Below are positions 24,385 to 34,275 of a DNA stretch of 64,000 nucleotides, in pieces. Numbering within the stretch: position 1 is the stretch's first letter; each line of letters starts with the position of its first letter. Made by a program: the position numbers and the translations under genes. The notes beneath the pieces were generated by a model. The model ran no database searches. It worked only from the letters and a program-made list of their open reading frames with translations, and was not told where the DNA came from. Origin of the DNA: Moraxella pluranimalium (GTDB lineage Bacteria; Pseudomonadota; Gammaproteobacteria; Pseudomonadales; Moraxellaceae); the NCBI RefSeq assembly GCF_002014825.1, contig NZ_MUYU01000006.1, forward strand, positions 1 to 64,000, given 5' to 3'.

Positions 24385-26451
24385 ATGAAACGATTTGTAA
24401 AATTGCCACTAAGTTTGGCTGTAATGAGTGCGCTGGCGACATCGGCATTTGCCAATGAGCAGGCGGTAGAGCCAACGGTGGTGCTAGAAGGCGACACGAT
24501 TGTCATCGACCGTCAAGGTACAAAAGTTAAGACCAATGTCGTGACCGAAGAAGAAAAGGACGAAAGCACGGCGACTGATTTGCGTGGTCTATTGACCGAA
24601 GAGCCAGCTATTGATTTTGGTGGCGGTAATGGCGCATCGCAGTTTTGGACGATTCGTGGTATGGGTCAAAACTCAATTGATGTCAAAATTGACAATGCTT
24701 ATTCGGATGCCCAAGTGCTGTATCACCAAGGCAGATTTACACTGGATCCAAGTCTAGTAAAAATCGTCAGTGTCCAAAAAGGTTCAGGATCGGCATCAGC
24801 AGGTATCGGTGCGACCAATGGTGCGATCATCGCCAAGACCATCGATGCAAAAGATTTGCTAAAAAATAGCGATAAGAACTATGGCGTAAAAATCAACGCA
24901 GGATACAGCAGTAATGATGAATATTCGTATGGCTTGACAGCATTTGGTCGGACGGATAATTTTGACCTATTAATCAGTGGTAACCGTGTCAATCAAGAAA
25001 ACTATAAGCCAGGCAAAGGTTATGTTAGCCCTTATGATGGCTCAGATAAGGTGGCATTTAGTGCGCTTGATAAGGTCAGTTATCTTGCCAAAGCAGGTCT
25101 AAATGTGGGCGACCATCGTTTTGTGTTAAGTCATTTTAAAGAAACCAACAAAGGCACTCGCAATATCCGTGAAGAGTTCGACTATTTTGCTGGTCAAGAT
25201 CCGCAGTATCGTGAGCTGTCTTTAGAAAATACCAACCTTGAGTGGAAAGCGGATAATATCGGCTTTGATACCGCCGTCGATGCCAATGTGTATTTGATGA
25301 AAAATGAGCGCCTGTCAGGCGATGATTCACAGAGCAACTATGGCGGTCGCTTGGCGGGCGAGAACAAAACCGAAGTTGAAACTCGTGGTGCGAACCTAAA
25401 CTTCACCACCGATGCTAATGATACAACGACATTAAAATACGGTGTCAATTATCGCCATCAACAAACCACGCCGAACCAATACGGTGCAGGTGTGACTGAC
25501 CAAGAAAAAACCGACACAGGCGTGTATCTTGAAGCCATCGGCGAAATTGGCAATGTAACAGCAACAGCAGGCGTGCGCTATGATCATTTTGATTTCTTGG
25601 CGATGGATGGTAAAAAAGTGTCACATGACTCAATCAATCCAAGCGTTGGTTTGATTTGGCAGCCAACCAGTACGCTAAGTTTCAATGCCAACTATTATCA
25701 AGCGACTCGCAGTCCCCGCATGGTAGATGCTTTGCTGTCGCATGGCTTGCGTGGTGTGGTGTCGATTGCAGACAATGTTAAGCCAGAAACTGCCAAAAAT
25801 ACCGAAGTTGGCTTTAACTACAATAACGGTAATCTATCGGTGAGCGGTAGTTATTTTTGGCAGCGTATTGATGATTTGCTAAACTCAGGCTCAATCGCTC
25901 GTCATGGCACAGGTGCGACGCTATATGACCGCGGTATCGATAATGTCGGCTATGCCAAAAACCATGGCTATGAAGTGAATGCTGCTTATCGTTTGGGTGG
26001 CTTGACTGCTCGTGTCGGTGTCGCCGAAAGCAATCCAGAGTTTTATAGCACCCCAGATGATGCAGGTAATCTACCAAGCTTTGCGACATCATCATACGCT
26101 GCACGAGTGGGTCGAATTTGGACGGCGGGTCTAGCATATCGCTTTGCTAAGCCAAATCTTGAAATCGGTGTCAATCATCGCCTAGCCGAAGATGCACAAG
26201 GCTCAAGTGCATGGATGGTGCATCAAGGCACCGCTGCTCGCCAAAACAACATCTATGCAGAGCGTCCAGGCTACAATGTCACCGATGTTTATGCCAACTG
26301 GAAGCCATTGAATAATGATATGTTGAATGTTAATTTTGGCATCAATAACATCACCGATGAGCTGTATCGCTCACATAGCCAAGGCGCTGGTGCTAACAGC
26401 TTGCCAGGCGTCGGCCGTGAATACCGTGTGGGTGTGAATTATACCTTTTGA
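24385..26451 (+). CDS. fetA: FetA/FrpB/CopB-family TonB-dependent outer-membrane receptor
   Basis: A 688-aa TonB-dependent receptor strongly resembling Neisseria FetA (FrpB), the ferric enterobactin receptor, and Moraxella CopB. It has a 23-residue signal peptide ending ATSAFA. The plug domain shows the family-specific KDESTATDLRGLLTEEPAID, FGGGNGASQFWTIRGMGQNS and SASAGIGATNGAIIAKT stretches. The barrel ends in GVGREYRVGVNYTF, with the terminal Phe needed for outer-membrane insertion. The start at 24385 follows GAGGG and a proper signal peptide; the frame to 24355 is not needed. Predicted surface loops are likely variable and antigenic, as in FetA. No siderophore genes are adjacent. Confidence 0.93.
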   Translation: MKRFVKLPLSLAVMSALATSAFANEQAVEPTVVLEGDTIVIDRQGTKVKTNVVTEEEKDESTATDLRGLLTEEPAIDFGGGNGASQFWTIRGMGQNSIDVKIDNAYSDAQVLYHQGRFTLDPSLVKIVSVQKGSGSASAGIGATNGAIIAKTIDAKDLLKNSDKNYGVKINAGYSSNDEYSYGLTAFGRTDNFDLLISGNRVNQENYKPGKGYVSPYDGSDKVAFSALDKVSYLAKAGLNVGDHRFVLSHFKETNKGTRNIREEFDYFAGQDPQYRELSLENTNLEWKADNIGFDTAVDANVYLMKNERLSGDDSQSNYGGRLAGENKTEVETRGANLNFTTDANDTTTLKYGVNYRHQQTTPNQYGAGVTDQEKTDTGVYLEAIGEIGNVTATAGVRYDHFDFLAMDGKKVSHDSINPSVGLIWQPTSTLSFNANYYQATRSPRMVDALLSHGLRGVVSIADNVKPETAKNTEVGFNYNNGNLSVSGSYFWQRIDDLLNSGSIARHGTGATLYDRGIDNVGYAKNHGYEVNAAYRLGGLTARVGVAESNPEFYSTPDDAGNLPSFATSSYAARVGRIWTAGLAYRFAKPNLEIGVNHRLAEDAQGSSAWMVHQGTAARQNNIYAERPGYNVTDVYANWKPLNNDMLNVNFGINNITDELYRSHSQGAGANSLPGVGREYRVGVNYTF

Positions 26452-26482
26452 TTGACATCATCGGATAATCCTTTCTCCACCT

Positions 26483-26520
26483 AAAACGCCCAAGTAGATA
26501 TGCCTACTTGGGCGTTTTTC
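26483..26520 (+). terminator. fetA terminator
   Basis: AAAACGCCCAAGTAG pairs with CTACTTGGGCGTTTT around six bases, with a following T-run. It may also serve the convergent gene. Confidence 0.92.
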
Positions 26521-26595
26521 TGTATAATTAAGAAATGAATCAGAAGTTGAAATTAAGTGTGTCTAATGATGATACAGCTTATCATACACTGAATC

Positions 26596-27540
26596 TTAGA
26601 CTGATTGGCGGATAAAGGTGCTGACTTGCCTGCTTAGAATCTGCCATAGCTTGGCTTGTGCGCCAAGACTACCCCAAGCGTTATGCGGGGTGAATAGCAC
26701 TCGTGGATGGTCTTTGATGCCAAGCAGGGCATCATCATTGGCAAATGGTTCATCATCAAAGACATCGGACGCATAGCCAAGAATTTGCTGTTGATTGAGT
26801 GCCTTGACGATGCTATCACCATCCACCACCGCACCACGAGCGACATTGACGATCAGTGGTCGCTTGGTCATCTTGGCAATGGTGTTATCATTGATCAGTC
26901 GCAAGGTATCATCGGTCAAAGGGCAATGCAGGCTGATGATATCACTGTCAGCGAGCACGGTGTCAAAGTCGGTATAATCAGCATTGCGTGGCGATTTGCC
27001 TTGTCGTTCGGCGTATAGCACAGTCATGCCAAAGACACGAGCAATCTCACCGACGCGGCGACCAATATTGCCACTGCCAATGATGCCAAGTGTACGACCT
27101 GCCAAGTCATAAATCGGCTCATCAAGCAAACAAAACCGTCCATCGGCTTGCCATGTACCATCGGTGGCAACACGATGATAATGATTGAGCGCACGCATGG
27201 CAGACAGCATCAGCCCAAAGGTATGCTCGGGCACGCTTGCCACCGAGTAGCCGGCGACATTATACAGCTGTACGTCATGCTCATCGCAGGCTGTCTTGTC
27301 CACATTATTCATACCTGTGGCGGTCAGTTGAATAAGCTTGAGTTTGGGCAAAGCACTGATGACATCACGAGTGATAAGCACTTTGTTGGTGATGATGATA
27401 TCAGCGTCTTGACAGCGTTCGATGATGGTGGCGGTGTCGTTTGGCGTGGCATCATAGATTTGATAATCGCTGATGCCATCAGGGGTGAGCAAGCTAACTT
27501 GTGCCGAAAACGTGGCTCGATCCAAAAATACAGCTTTCAT
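26596..27540 (-). CDS. D-isomer 2-hydroxyacid dehydrogenase (HprA-like)
   Basis: A 314-aa NAD-dependent dehydrogenase of the glycerate/hydroxypyruvate reductase type. The Rossmann motif GIIGSGNIGRRVGEIA is near 150-165. Catalytic residues sit in NVARGAVVDGDS (Arg), DVFDDEPF (Glu) and LFTPHNAWGS (His). The TATGMNNVD segment near 95 is typical of the D-glycerate group. Hydroxypyruvate or glyoxylate is the likely substrate. It stands alone, convergent with fetA. Confidence 0.88.
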   Translation of the reverse strand: MKAVFLDRATFSAQVSLLTPDGISDYQIYDATPNDTATIIERCQDADIIITNKVLITRDVISALPKLKLIQLTATGMNNVDKTACDEHDVQLYNVAGYSVASVPEHTFGLMLSAMRALNHYHRVATDGTWQADGRFCLLDEPIYDLAGRTLGIIGSGNIGRRVGEIARVFGMTVLYAERQGKSPRNADYTDFDTVLADSDIISLHCPLTDDTLRLINDNTIAKMTKRPLIVNVARGAVVDGDSIVKALNQQQILGYASDVFDDEPFANDDALLGIKDHPRVLFTPHNAWGSLGAQAKLWQILSRQVSTFIRQSV

Positions 27541-27768
27541 GGTTTATCCTTATCATACAAAATCTACAGATGGGTGTGATGGCATTGTAGCATATTTTGG
27601 TGAATAAGCCATGAATGGATAAAGGGTTGAAAAATTGCCCAAGCGTACAAATTTTAGCCATCAACTAAAGAAAAATAATGCGAAAATCGCCAAACTCAAG
27701 TAAAATATAAGGTTTGGTGTTTTATAACAAAATTCGTCCAGTTGCGAAAAAACAATAAGAGCAAGTCA

Positions 27769-30633
27769 ATGAGTGAAAATTTTGCCATCGGTCAGCGTTA
27801 TTTATCAGACAGTGAAACCAGTCTAGGGCTTGGCGTTGTCATCAATGTTGATGAACGCTGTGTGCACATCTTATTCCCCCAAAGCGAAGAAACCCGAGTC
27901 TATGCCAAGGCATCTGCTTTGCTGTCTCGTGTGGTGTTTTCGGTGGGTGATGACATTACCGACCAAGATGGCAATCAGTTCACCATCGAGCGTTGTGAAG
28001 ACATCGCAGGCGTGATGCGTTATCATCTGACCTGTGGCAAGAGCCTGATGGAGACTCGTTTGGCGGCAAATATCACGCTTGCCAAGCCACTTGAGCGACT
28101 GCTCGCTGGTCGTATCGAAGGGGCGGATTGGTATGAGCTACGCCAAGATGCCTTGCGTATCAATGCGATGCTAAGCCGTCATCCTTTGCGTGGCTTGATC
28201 GGTGCTCGTGTGGATATCATCAAGCATCAGCTGTATATTGCTCATGAAGTCGGTAAGCGTCTATCGCCACGAGTGCTGTTGGCAGATGAAGTGGGTCTGG
28301 GTAAGACCATTGAAGCAGGACTCATTATGCATCAGCAGATTTTGACCGGTAAGGTTGATCGAGTGCTTGTGCTTGTGCCTGATAGCTTGCAGTATCAATG
28401 GATGATTGAACTTAAGCGCCGTTTTAATTTGGATTTTGCGCTGTTTGACTTGGTGCGTACTGCATCCATTAAGGAACATAACCCTGAGCAGAATGTGTTT
28501 TTGACCGAGCAATTTATCATTGCCGGTATTGATTTATTACTTGACCATCATGACCTGTATGAGCAGGCTTATGCCGCAGGTTTTGATTTGCTGGTCGTGG
28601 ATGAAGCGCATCATTTGCACTGGGATAGCGAGCAAGGCGGTAATGATAAATATGAGATGGTGGCGGATTTTGCTGCCAATATCGCAGGCGTGCTACTACT
28701 GACAGCGACACCAGAGCAGCTTGGCGTGGAGAGTCATTTTGCTCGCCTAAGACTGCTTGATCCGCATCGCTTTGATGATTTGGATGATTTTATCGCTGCC
28801 CAAGATGCCTTTGCGGATGTGGCGATGGTGGCGACACTGCTGATTGATGGTCAAGAATTATCCGAAAAGCAAATCCGTGCCGTAGCAGGGTTGCTTGGCT
28901 TTGATGAACCTGAGCTTGCTGATATCAATGCCAATGAGCGACTACGCACTCATGTGATTAATGAGCTACTGGATCGTCATGGTACGGGTCGTGTGCTGTT
29001 TCGCAATACCCGTGATAGCGTTCAAGGTTTCCACGGGCGCATGAGTATCCCTTATCCATTGCCACTGCCTGATGCATGGAAAGGTACGCACTATACCGAT
29101 GGCAAACTGCGTGAACAGCTGTGGGGCGAAGAAAATCACCCTGATGGCTCATGGCTTGAGACTGACCCTAGAGTATCATGGCTGATTGGGCTATTACGCC
29201 AAGAGCTGAAGCACAAAAAGGTACTGCTGATTGCTCGCAGTGGGGCGACGATTGAGAGTCTGGAAGCGGTGCTACGCTTGCACGCGGGTATCAAGACGGC
29301 GATTTTTACCGAGCAGATGAGCCTACTTGAGCGAGATCAAGCGGCGGCGTATTTTGCTGATGATGCGGGGGCGCAGATTTTGTTGTGCTCGGAGATTGGT
29401 TCAGAAGGGCGTAATTTTCAGTTTGCCCAAGATTTGGTGCTGTTTGATTTGCCTGCCAATCCAGATACGCTTGAGCAGCGCATCGGACGACTTGACCGTA
29501 TCGGTCAAACTGCCCAAATCCGCCTGCACGTGCCTTTTGTCATGGGGACTGCCCAAGAGCGTCTGTACAACTGGTATGATGGTGCATTGAACATTTTCCA
29601 TCAAATCAGCCCAACCGCCCAATCTGTCCAAGAAGCCTATATCGCCACACTCAAGCCACTGCTTGAAGGTGGCGAGAGCGAAGAGAACCGCACAGCGCTG
29701 ATTGAGCTGATTGCCGAAGCTGCCATCTATCGTGGAGAGCTTGAGGCTGAGCTACAAGCAGGGCGAGATCGCTTGCTTGAGTATAATTCATGCCGTCCAA
29801 ATGTCGCCACACGCATTGAGACCGCCATGCATGAGCTTGATAACAACAAGCTATTACCTGTGTTCCTAGATCGCTATCTGACTGCAGTCGGTATGGATTA
29901 TAGCGTTCAGCGTGATGGCTCGTGGATTATCCATCCTGTCGATGCATCCGAAGTGGATATTGAAGGCATTGAGAGCCTACCGATTGATGAAGATGGCATG
30001 ACTTTGACCTTTAGCCGTCAGCAGGCATTGGCTCGTGAAGACATGGAATACATGACTTATGAGCATCCGCTGGTGCAGGCGGTGCTTGAGATGGTGCTGT
30101 CAGGGACTTTTGGTAATACCCAAGTTGCCCTGCTCAAATCATCTGCCTTGCCAAAAGGTATGCTGCTCATCGAAAGTCAGTATCGTATTGAAGCCATCGC
30201 TGCCAAGTCATTGAATTTATCCGCTTATTTACCGCAGCAGAGCCTAAGAGTGTTCCTAAGCGAGCGTGGTGATGACTTGACCAAAGTCGCCACCACCGAC
30301 AAGATTATGCCGCTGATTGACCGCCTTGACAAGCCAAGAGCACGCCAAGTGACCAAAGCTCGTGCCGCCATCATCGATGCCCGTGCCCAAGATGCCAAAG
30401 CCCGTGCCACAGCTCAGCTTGATGAGATTAGTGCGCAGGCGATGAGTGCCTTTGGGGAGTATATGGATAAAGAAATCGGGCGTCTGACCCGCTTACAAGC
30501 CATCAACCCCAATGTGCGTGATGATGAGATTATCGCACTCACCAAGCGCAAAGAACAAGGTCTATCGGCACTTGCCAATCTATCGCTCGTGCCTGATAGT
30601 ATCCGAGTGCTGGTGGTGGTCTCGCCTGAATAA
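27769..30633 (+). CDS. rapA: RNA polymerase-associated Swi2/Snf2 ATPase RapA
   Basis: A 954-aa homologue of E. coli RapA (968 aa), which recycles RNA polymerase. In order: N-terminal Tudor-like domains (FAIGQRYLSDSETSLGLGVV), the Walker A motif LLADEVGLGKTIEAGL near 175, the DEAHH box in LLVVDEAHHLHW near 280, TATPEQLGVESHFARLRLLDP, and the second RecA-like lobe with LFDLPANPDTLEQRIGRLDRIGQ. The start at 27769 begins MSENFAIGQRY as in relatives; the TTG frame to 27742 is rejected. Confidence 0.96.
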   Translation: MSENFAIGQRYLSDSETSLGLGVVINVDERCVHILFPQSEETRVYAKASALLSRVVFSVGDDITDQDGNQFTIERCEDIAGVMRYHLTCGKSLMETRLAANITLAKPLERLLAGRIEGADWYELRQDALRINAMLSRHPLRGLIGARVDIIKHQLYIAHEVGKRLSPRVLLADEVGLGKTIEAGLIMHQQILTGKVDRVLVLVPDSLQYQWMIELKRRFNLDFALFDLVRTASIKEHNPEQNVFLTEQFIIAGIDLLLDHHDLYEQAYAAGFDLLVVDEAHHLHWDSEQGGNDKYEMVADFAANIAGVLLLTATPEQLGVESHFARLRLLDPHRFDDLDDFIAAQDAFADVAMVATLLIDGQELSEKQIRAVAGLLGFDEPELADINANERLRTHVINELLDRHGTGRVLFRNTRDSVQGFHGRMSIPYPLPLPDAWKGTHYTDGKLREQLWGEENHPDGSWLETDPRVSWLIGLLRQELKHKKVLLIARSGATIESLEAVLRLHAGIKTAIFTEQMSLLERDQAAAYFADDAGAQILLCSEIGSEGRNFQFAQDLVLFDLPANPDTLEQRIGRLDRIGQTAQIRLHVPFVMGTAQERLYNWYDGALNIFHQISPTAQSVQEAYIATLKPLLEGGESEENRTALIELIAEAAIYRGELEAELQAGRDRLLEYNSCRPNVATRIETAMHELDNNKLLPVFLDRYLTAVGMDYSVQRDGSWIIHPVDASEVDIEGIESLPIDEDGMTLTFSRQQALAREDMEYMTYEHPLVQAVLEMVLSGTFGNTQVALLKSSALPKGMLLIESQYRIEAIAAKSLNLSAYLPQQSLRVFLSERGDDLTKVATTDKIMPLIDRLDKPRARQVTKARAAIIDARAQDAKARATAQLDEISAQAMSAFGEYMDKEIGRLTRLQAINPNVRDDEIIALTKRKEQGLSALANLSLVPDSIRVLVVVSPE

Positions 30634-30687
30634 CGCATTGCGCCGCTGCCACGCTCATTGTGGTATTGATGAATAAAACGGATTGAT

Positions 30688-32193
30688 ATGTCATTTGCCA
30701 AAGTACATACTCGCTCGGTCATCGGGCTTAATGCCCCGCAGGTCGAAGTCGAAGTGCATTTATCTCAAGGCTTGCCTGCTTTGACCATTGTCGGCTTGCC
30801 CGAAGCAGCGGTGCGTGAGAGTAAGGACCGTGTGCGTTCAGCACTCATTAACTCAGGCTTTGAGTTTCCCAATCGGCGCTTGACGATTAATCTTGCACCG
30901 GCGGATTTGCCAAAAGATGGCTCACGATTGGATTTGCCGATTGCCTTAGGGATTTTGGCGGCCAGTGGGCAGATTGATGATAAGATACTCGATGGCTTTG
31001 AGTTTATTGGCGAATTGGCATTAAATGGTGAGCTGCGTGCCATCACAGGTGCACTGTCTGTGGCTCGTGCGATTAAAAATATGCCTGATACTAGACAGCT
31101 GATTGTGCCGACCGCTAATGCCATCGAAGCTGCCAAAGTCGGCGGTATCACCGTGCTATCAGCAGATACGCTAGCGTCGGTCTGTCGCCACCTAGATGTG
31201 GTATGCGGTGTCAATCGCAATCAAGCGGATTTATTGTCCATTGCGCCCACCCCTGAATGTGGTGAAGTCGTCAGCTATCAGCAGGATTTGGCAGATGTCA
31301 AAGGTCAGCACCATGCCAGACGAGCACTTGAGATTGCCGCAGCAGGCGGACATTCGCTATTATTCAAAGGCACACCCGGTTCGGGCAAGACCATGATGGC
31401 ATCTCGCTTGCCAAGCATCCTACCGCCACTCACCGACGCCGAAGCACTCGAAGTGGCGAGTATTTATTCCATCGCAGGCGTGGAATATCGTTTTGGCGAG
31501 CGACCTTATCGTCAAGTCCACCATACGATATCATCAGCGGCATTGGTTGGTGGGGGTTCAAAACCTAAGCCGGGCGAGATTTCTCTAGCCCACAAAGGCG
31601 CAGTTTTCTTGGATGAACTACCTGAATTTGATAGAAAAACTTTAGAAACTTTACGACAACCAATTGAATCTAAAGAAATTATCATATCAAGAGCCAATTC
31701 TCAAGTGGCATTTCCTGCCGATTTTCAGCTGATTGCAGCGATGAACCCTTGTCCTTGCGGTTATCATGGCGACTCATCGAACCGCTGTGTTTGCCGTCCC
31801 GAGCAGGTCAAAAAATACCAAGAACGGCTTTCAGGGCCGCTGCTTGACCGTATTGATTTGCACATCACAGTGCCGGCATTGCCGATTGATGATTTACAAA
31901 ATGCCCCAACAGGCGAGCCATCGAGCGTCGTGCGTGAGCGAGTCATCAAGGCACGGCAGATTGCCATCGCTCGTCAAGGCAAGGCAAACTATGAGCTGAC
32001 ACCGAGCGAGCTTGATGGCGTTGCCAAGCTTGGCGAGCACGAACAGCAGATGCTCAAGCTAGCGAGCGCACGGCTTAATCTGTCAGCACGCAGTTATCAT
32101 CGCATCTTGCGTGTGGCTCGCACCATTGCTGATTTGGCGGGGGCTGACATGATTGGCAGTGCACATCTTGCCGAAGCGCTAAGCTATCGATAG
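30688..32193 (+). CDS. comM: ComM/YifB AAA+ ATPase
   Basis: A 501-aa Mg-chelatase-like AAA+ protein. ComM is a branch-migration helicase that helps integrate DNA during natural transformation (shown in Vibrio and Acinetobacter). The N-terminal LonC-like domain (GLPALTIVGLPEAAVRESKDRVRSAL) is followed by Walker A GTPGSGKTMMASRLPSILPPL near 230, Walker B GAVFLDELPEF and the arginine-rich C-terminal lid (RLNLSARSYHRILRVARTIADL). The gene is intact, suggesting that transformation may be active. It ends 10 bp from the convergent gph stop. Confidence 0.93.
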   Translation: MSFAKVHTRSVIGLNAPQVEVEVHLSQGLPALTIVGLPEAAVRESKDRVRSALINSGFEFPNRRLTINLAPADLPKDGSRLDLPIALGILAASGQIDDKILDGFEFIGELALNGELRAITGALSVARAIKNMPDTRQLIVPTANAIEAAKVGGITVLSADTLASVCRHLDVVCGVNRNQADLLSIAPTPECGEVVSYQQDLADVKGQHHARRALEIAAAGGHSLLFKGTPGSGKTMMASRLPSILPPLTDAEALEVASIYSIAGVEYRFGERPYRQVHHTISSAALVGGGSKPKPGEISLAHKGAVFLDELPEFDRKTLETLRQPIESKEIIISRANSQVAFPADFQLIAAMNPCPCGYHGDSSNRCVCRPEQVKKYQERLSGPLLDRIDLHITVPALPIDDLQNAPTGEPSSVVRERVIKARQIAIARQGKANYELTPSELDGVAKLGEHEQQMLKLASARLNLSARSYHRILRVARTIADLAGADMIGSAHLAEALSYR

Positions 32194-32203
32194 TAGTATT
32201 GAG

Positions 32204-32872
32204 CTATCGATAAGTCGCCACAATCCACGATACAAGACCGTCAAAATCATCAAAGGCAGCATCAGGCTCGCTTGAGTCTATCGGCTCGCCATAGTTATAG
32301 CCATAGCGTAGTGCTAGCGTCGTCATACCGCACGCTTTGCCTGCTTGGATGTCGTTTTTTGAGTCACCGACCATGATGGCATCATCAATGGCGACGCCGA
32401 GCGTCGTGCAGATATGCTGTAGTGGCGCAGGGTCAGGCTTTTTGGTGGGTAAGCTATCACCGCCCAGCACAATATCAAAGCTATCTGACCAGCCCATCGC
32501 CGCCAAAATCCCTGCCAAAAAGCGATATGGCTTATTGGTGCATAACGCCAAGCGAAAGCCATTGGCTTGTAGTGTCGCTAGCCCATCATGCACGCCAGCA
32601 TAGGCGGTGGTGTCATTGGCGATTTGGCTGTATTCAGCCAAAAAAATCTCATGCGCATCATGCACCGCCTTGTCATCACTTGGCGCGCCATGATGGGTGA
32701 GAGCACGGGTAACCAGATTATACGAGCCATTACCCACCCAGCTTTTGACCGTGTCGATGGCAACCACAGGCAAATCAAGCTTGGTTAGCATTCGATTGAC
32801 CGCCGTCGCCAAATCCAGTGCGCTATCAATCAGTGTCCCATCCAAATCAAAAATAATGACTGATTTTGACAT
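32204..32872 (-). CDS. gph: phosphoglycolate phosphatase, HAD family
   Basis: A 222-aa HAD hydrolase. Motif I is VIIFDLDGTLIDSALDLATAVN at the N-terminus; motif II is the CTNKPYRF Thr; motif III is KKPDPAPL and motif IV is IMVGDSKNDIQAG. Size and motifs fit Gph, which removes 2-phosphoglycolate from DNA-repair products. The ATG at 32872 is preferred over the adjacent GTG at 32875 because a GGGGAA sequence is properly spaced. Confidence 0.88.
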   Translation of the reverse strand: MSKSVIIFDLDGTLIDSALDLATAVNRMLTKLDLPVVAIDTVKSWVGNGSYNLVTRALTHHGAPSDDKAVHDAHEIFLAEYSQIANDTTAYAGVHDGLATLQANGFRLALCTNKPYRFLAGILAAMGWSDSFDIVLGGDSLPTKKPDPAPLQHICTTLGVAIDDAIMVGDSKNDIQAGKACGMTTLALRYGYNYGEPIDSSEPDAAFDDFDGLVSWIVATYR

Positions 32873-32875
32873 CAC

Positions 32876-33533
32876 ATTCCCCTTTTTTGTTGTGCCTTAT
32901 CTTGGCTTATCATCTGCTTAGTTGGGTGGCGTGCTTGTTCAATAAAAAAATGCACGGTTGTGGCTAAAAATTGACCGCTAAGAATGACTTTTTTACTGAA
33001 TTTATTAAAAATCCACCCAAAACTGATTGTAACATATCCGATGGCATTTGGCGAAATTTGCCTAAGTGCGTAACAATGCTCAAATTTTCGGCGATTTTGA
33101 TGAATTTTTTGGGAATAAAAGGATAAAATTATCCAACAAAATCTTTGACAACAACAATTTGCCAAAATCGTGTGATTAAATTCGCCAAAAAAACTTGCCA
33201 AACATCAAAAATCACCACCAATTTCCCAAAAATCCCCAAAAATTTGCTAAAATTGATTAAAATTTCATCAATTGGCGATGACTTGTGCCAAATTGCCTGT
33301 CAGAGTTGTGCAAAAGACGGGTCTTGGCAGAGAGTTTTGACACAATTTGTTGCATATTTGGGTAGAGTGTTGCTTGGCACACCCCAAAATTTGCAAAACT
33401 TTACACAGAACACTCAAAACACGCACAGTCAGTATGAAATATTTTGTTACTATGAACCCATCGTTTGAGATGACACGATTTGAACCTTTCCAATGTGGCA
33501 TCTTAATTAACCAACTCACTAAGGAGAAAAACG
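32876..33533. other. 658-bp gene-free AT-rich region before the outer-membrane protein gene
   Basis: No ORF here has a family match, a good ribosome-binding site or coding-like composition. The part around 33120-33250 is rich in A and C on the plus strand, with repeated CCAAAA-type words. A TTGACA stands at 33337-33342 without a clear -10. A short inverted pair (AATTGAT/ATCAATT) lies near 33255-33275. Just before the gene comes AAGGAG (33521-33526). Confidence 0.5.
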
Positions 33534-34076
33534 ATGAAAACTCTATCAAAAGCACTACTAGCACTATCAGCATCATCAGTTCTAGCGATGAGCGCAAACG
33601 CAGCCATCAGCTATGGCACATCAGAAGCAGCACAGCCTTATGCGGGTGTTAAAGTGGGTCAAATCGATAGCGACCTAATTGACGGCAATGTGACTTCATA
33701 CGGCGTGTATGGCGGTTACAACTTCGACCAAAACTTCGGCGTAGAAGCTGAATACATGGGTTCTGACACCAAAGACTTCAATATCGGTGCAACCGCTGTT
33801 GAAGGTGATGTAAAAACTTATGGCGTCTATGGTACATATCGTTATAACTTCAACAACACCCCAATCTATGCCAAAGGCAAGCTGGGTGTGGCAAAAACTG
33901 AAACTGACGTAACTAGCCTATCAGGTAACACACGTCTAAGCAGTGATGAAACTGGCGTTGCTGGTGGTGTGGCTCTAGGCTACAAGCCAACTGCTAACTT
34001 CGGTGTTGAGCTAGGCTACAACTACCTATCATCTGATGCAAACATGGCAGCAATCGGTGCGCACTTCGCATTCTAA
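33534..34076 (+). CDS. small outer-membrane beta-barrel protein
   Basis: A 180-aa porin-like protein. A signal peptide of about 23 residues (MKTLSKALLALSASSVLAMS, cleaved near ANA) precedes a mature part made of alternating strands, such as AQPYAGVKVGQID, SYGVYGGYNFDQNFGVEAEY, TYGVYGTYRYNF and GGVALGYKPTANFGVELGYNY. It ends in Phe (IGAHFAF), as needed for BAM-dependent insertion. This is the eight-strand OmpA-like/Omp25 barrel family without a peptidoglycan-binding domain. AAGGAG is well placed before the ATG. Codon choice looks optimised, so it may be highly expressed. Confidence 0.87.
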   Translation: MKTLSKALLALSASSVLAMSANAAISYGTSEAAQPYAGVKVGQIDSDLIDGNVTSYGVYGGYNFDQNFGVEAEYMGSDTKDFNIGATAVEGDVKTYGVYGTYRYNFNNTPIYAKGKLGVAKTETDVTSLSGNTRLSSDETGVAGGVALGYKPTANFGVELGYNYLSSDANMAAIGAHFAF

Positions 34077-34103
34077 TCTTTGCTTAGCCAAAAAAAGCAC
34101 ATC

Positions 34104-34136
34104 ATGACCGTACAAGTTTTGTGCGGTCATTTTTTG
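34104..34136 (+). terminator. terminator of the outer-membrane protein gene
   Basis: TGACCGTACAA pairs with TTGTGCGGTCA (one wobble) around a short loop, followed by six T. Confidence 0.85.
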
Positions 34137-34275
34137 TGATAAATAGAAAGCTGTAAGTTCGAATAACAAAAACATCCAAAAATCCACCCCAAAAAATCCC
34201 ACATTTGATGGCAAAATGGTTATAATAATCAGTTTATGATAATTAATCTTGACCAGTCATCGGTTGCCGTCCATC

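Noticed and set aside
32182..32213. Direct repeat AGCTATCGATA at the ends of comM and gph
   Set aside because: It falls on the last codons of two convergent genes that both end in Tyr-Arg; probably chance, with no sign of an attachment site.
32872..33468. Small ORFs of about 110 codons in the gap before the outer-membrane gene
   Set aside because: No ribosome-binding sites, no family similarity and AT-rich random-looking composition.
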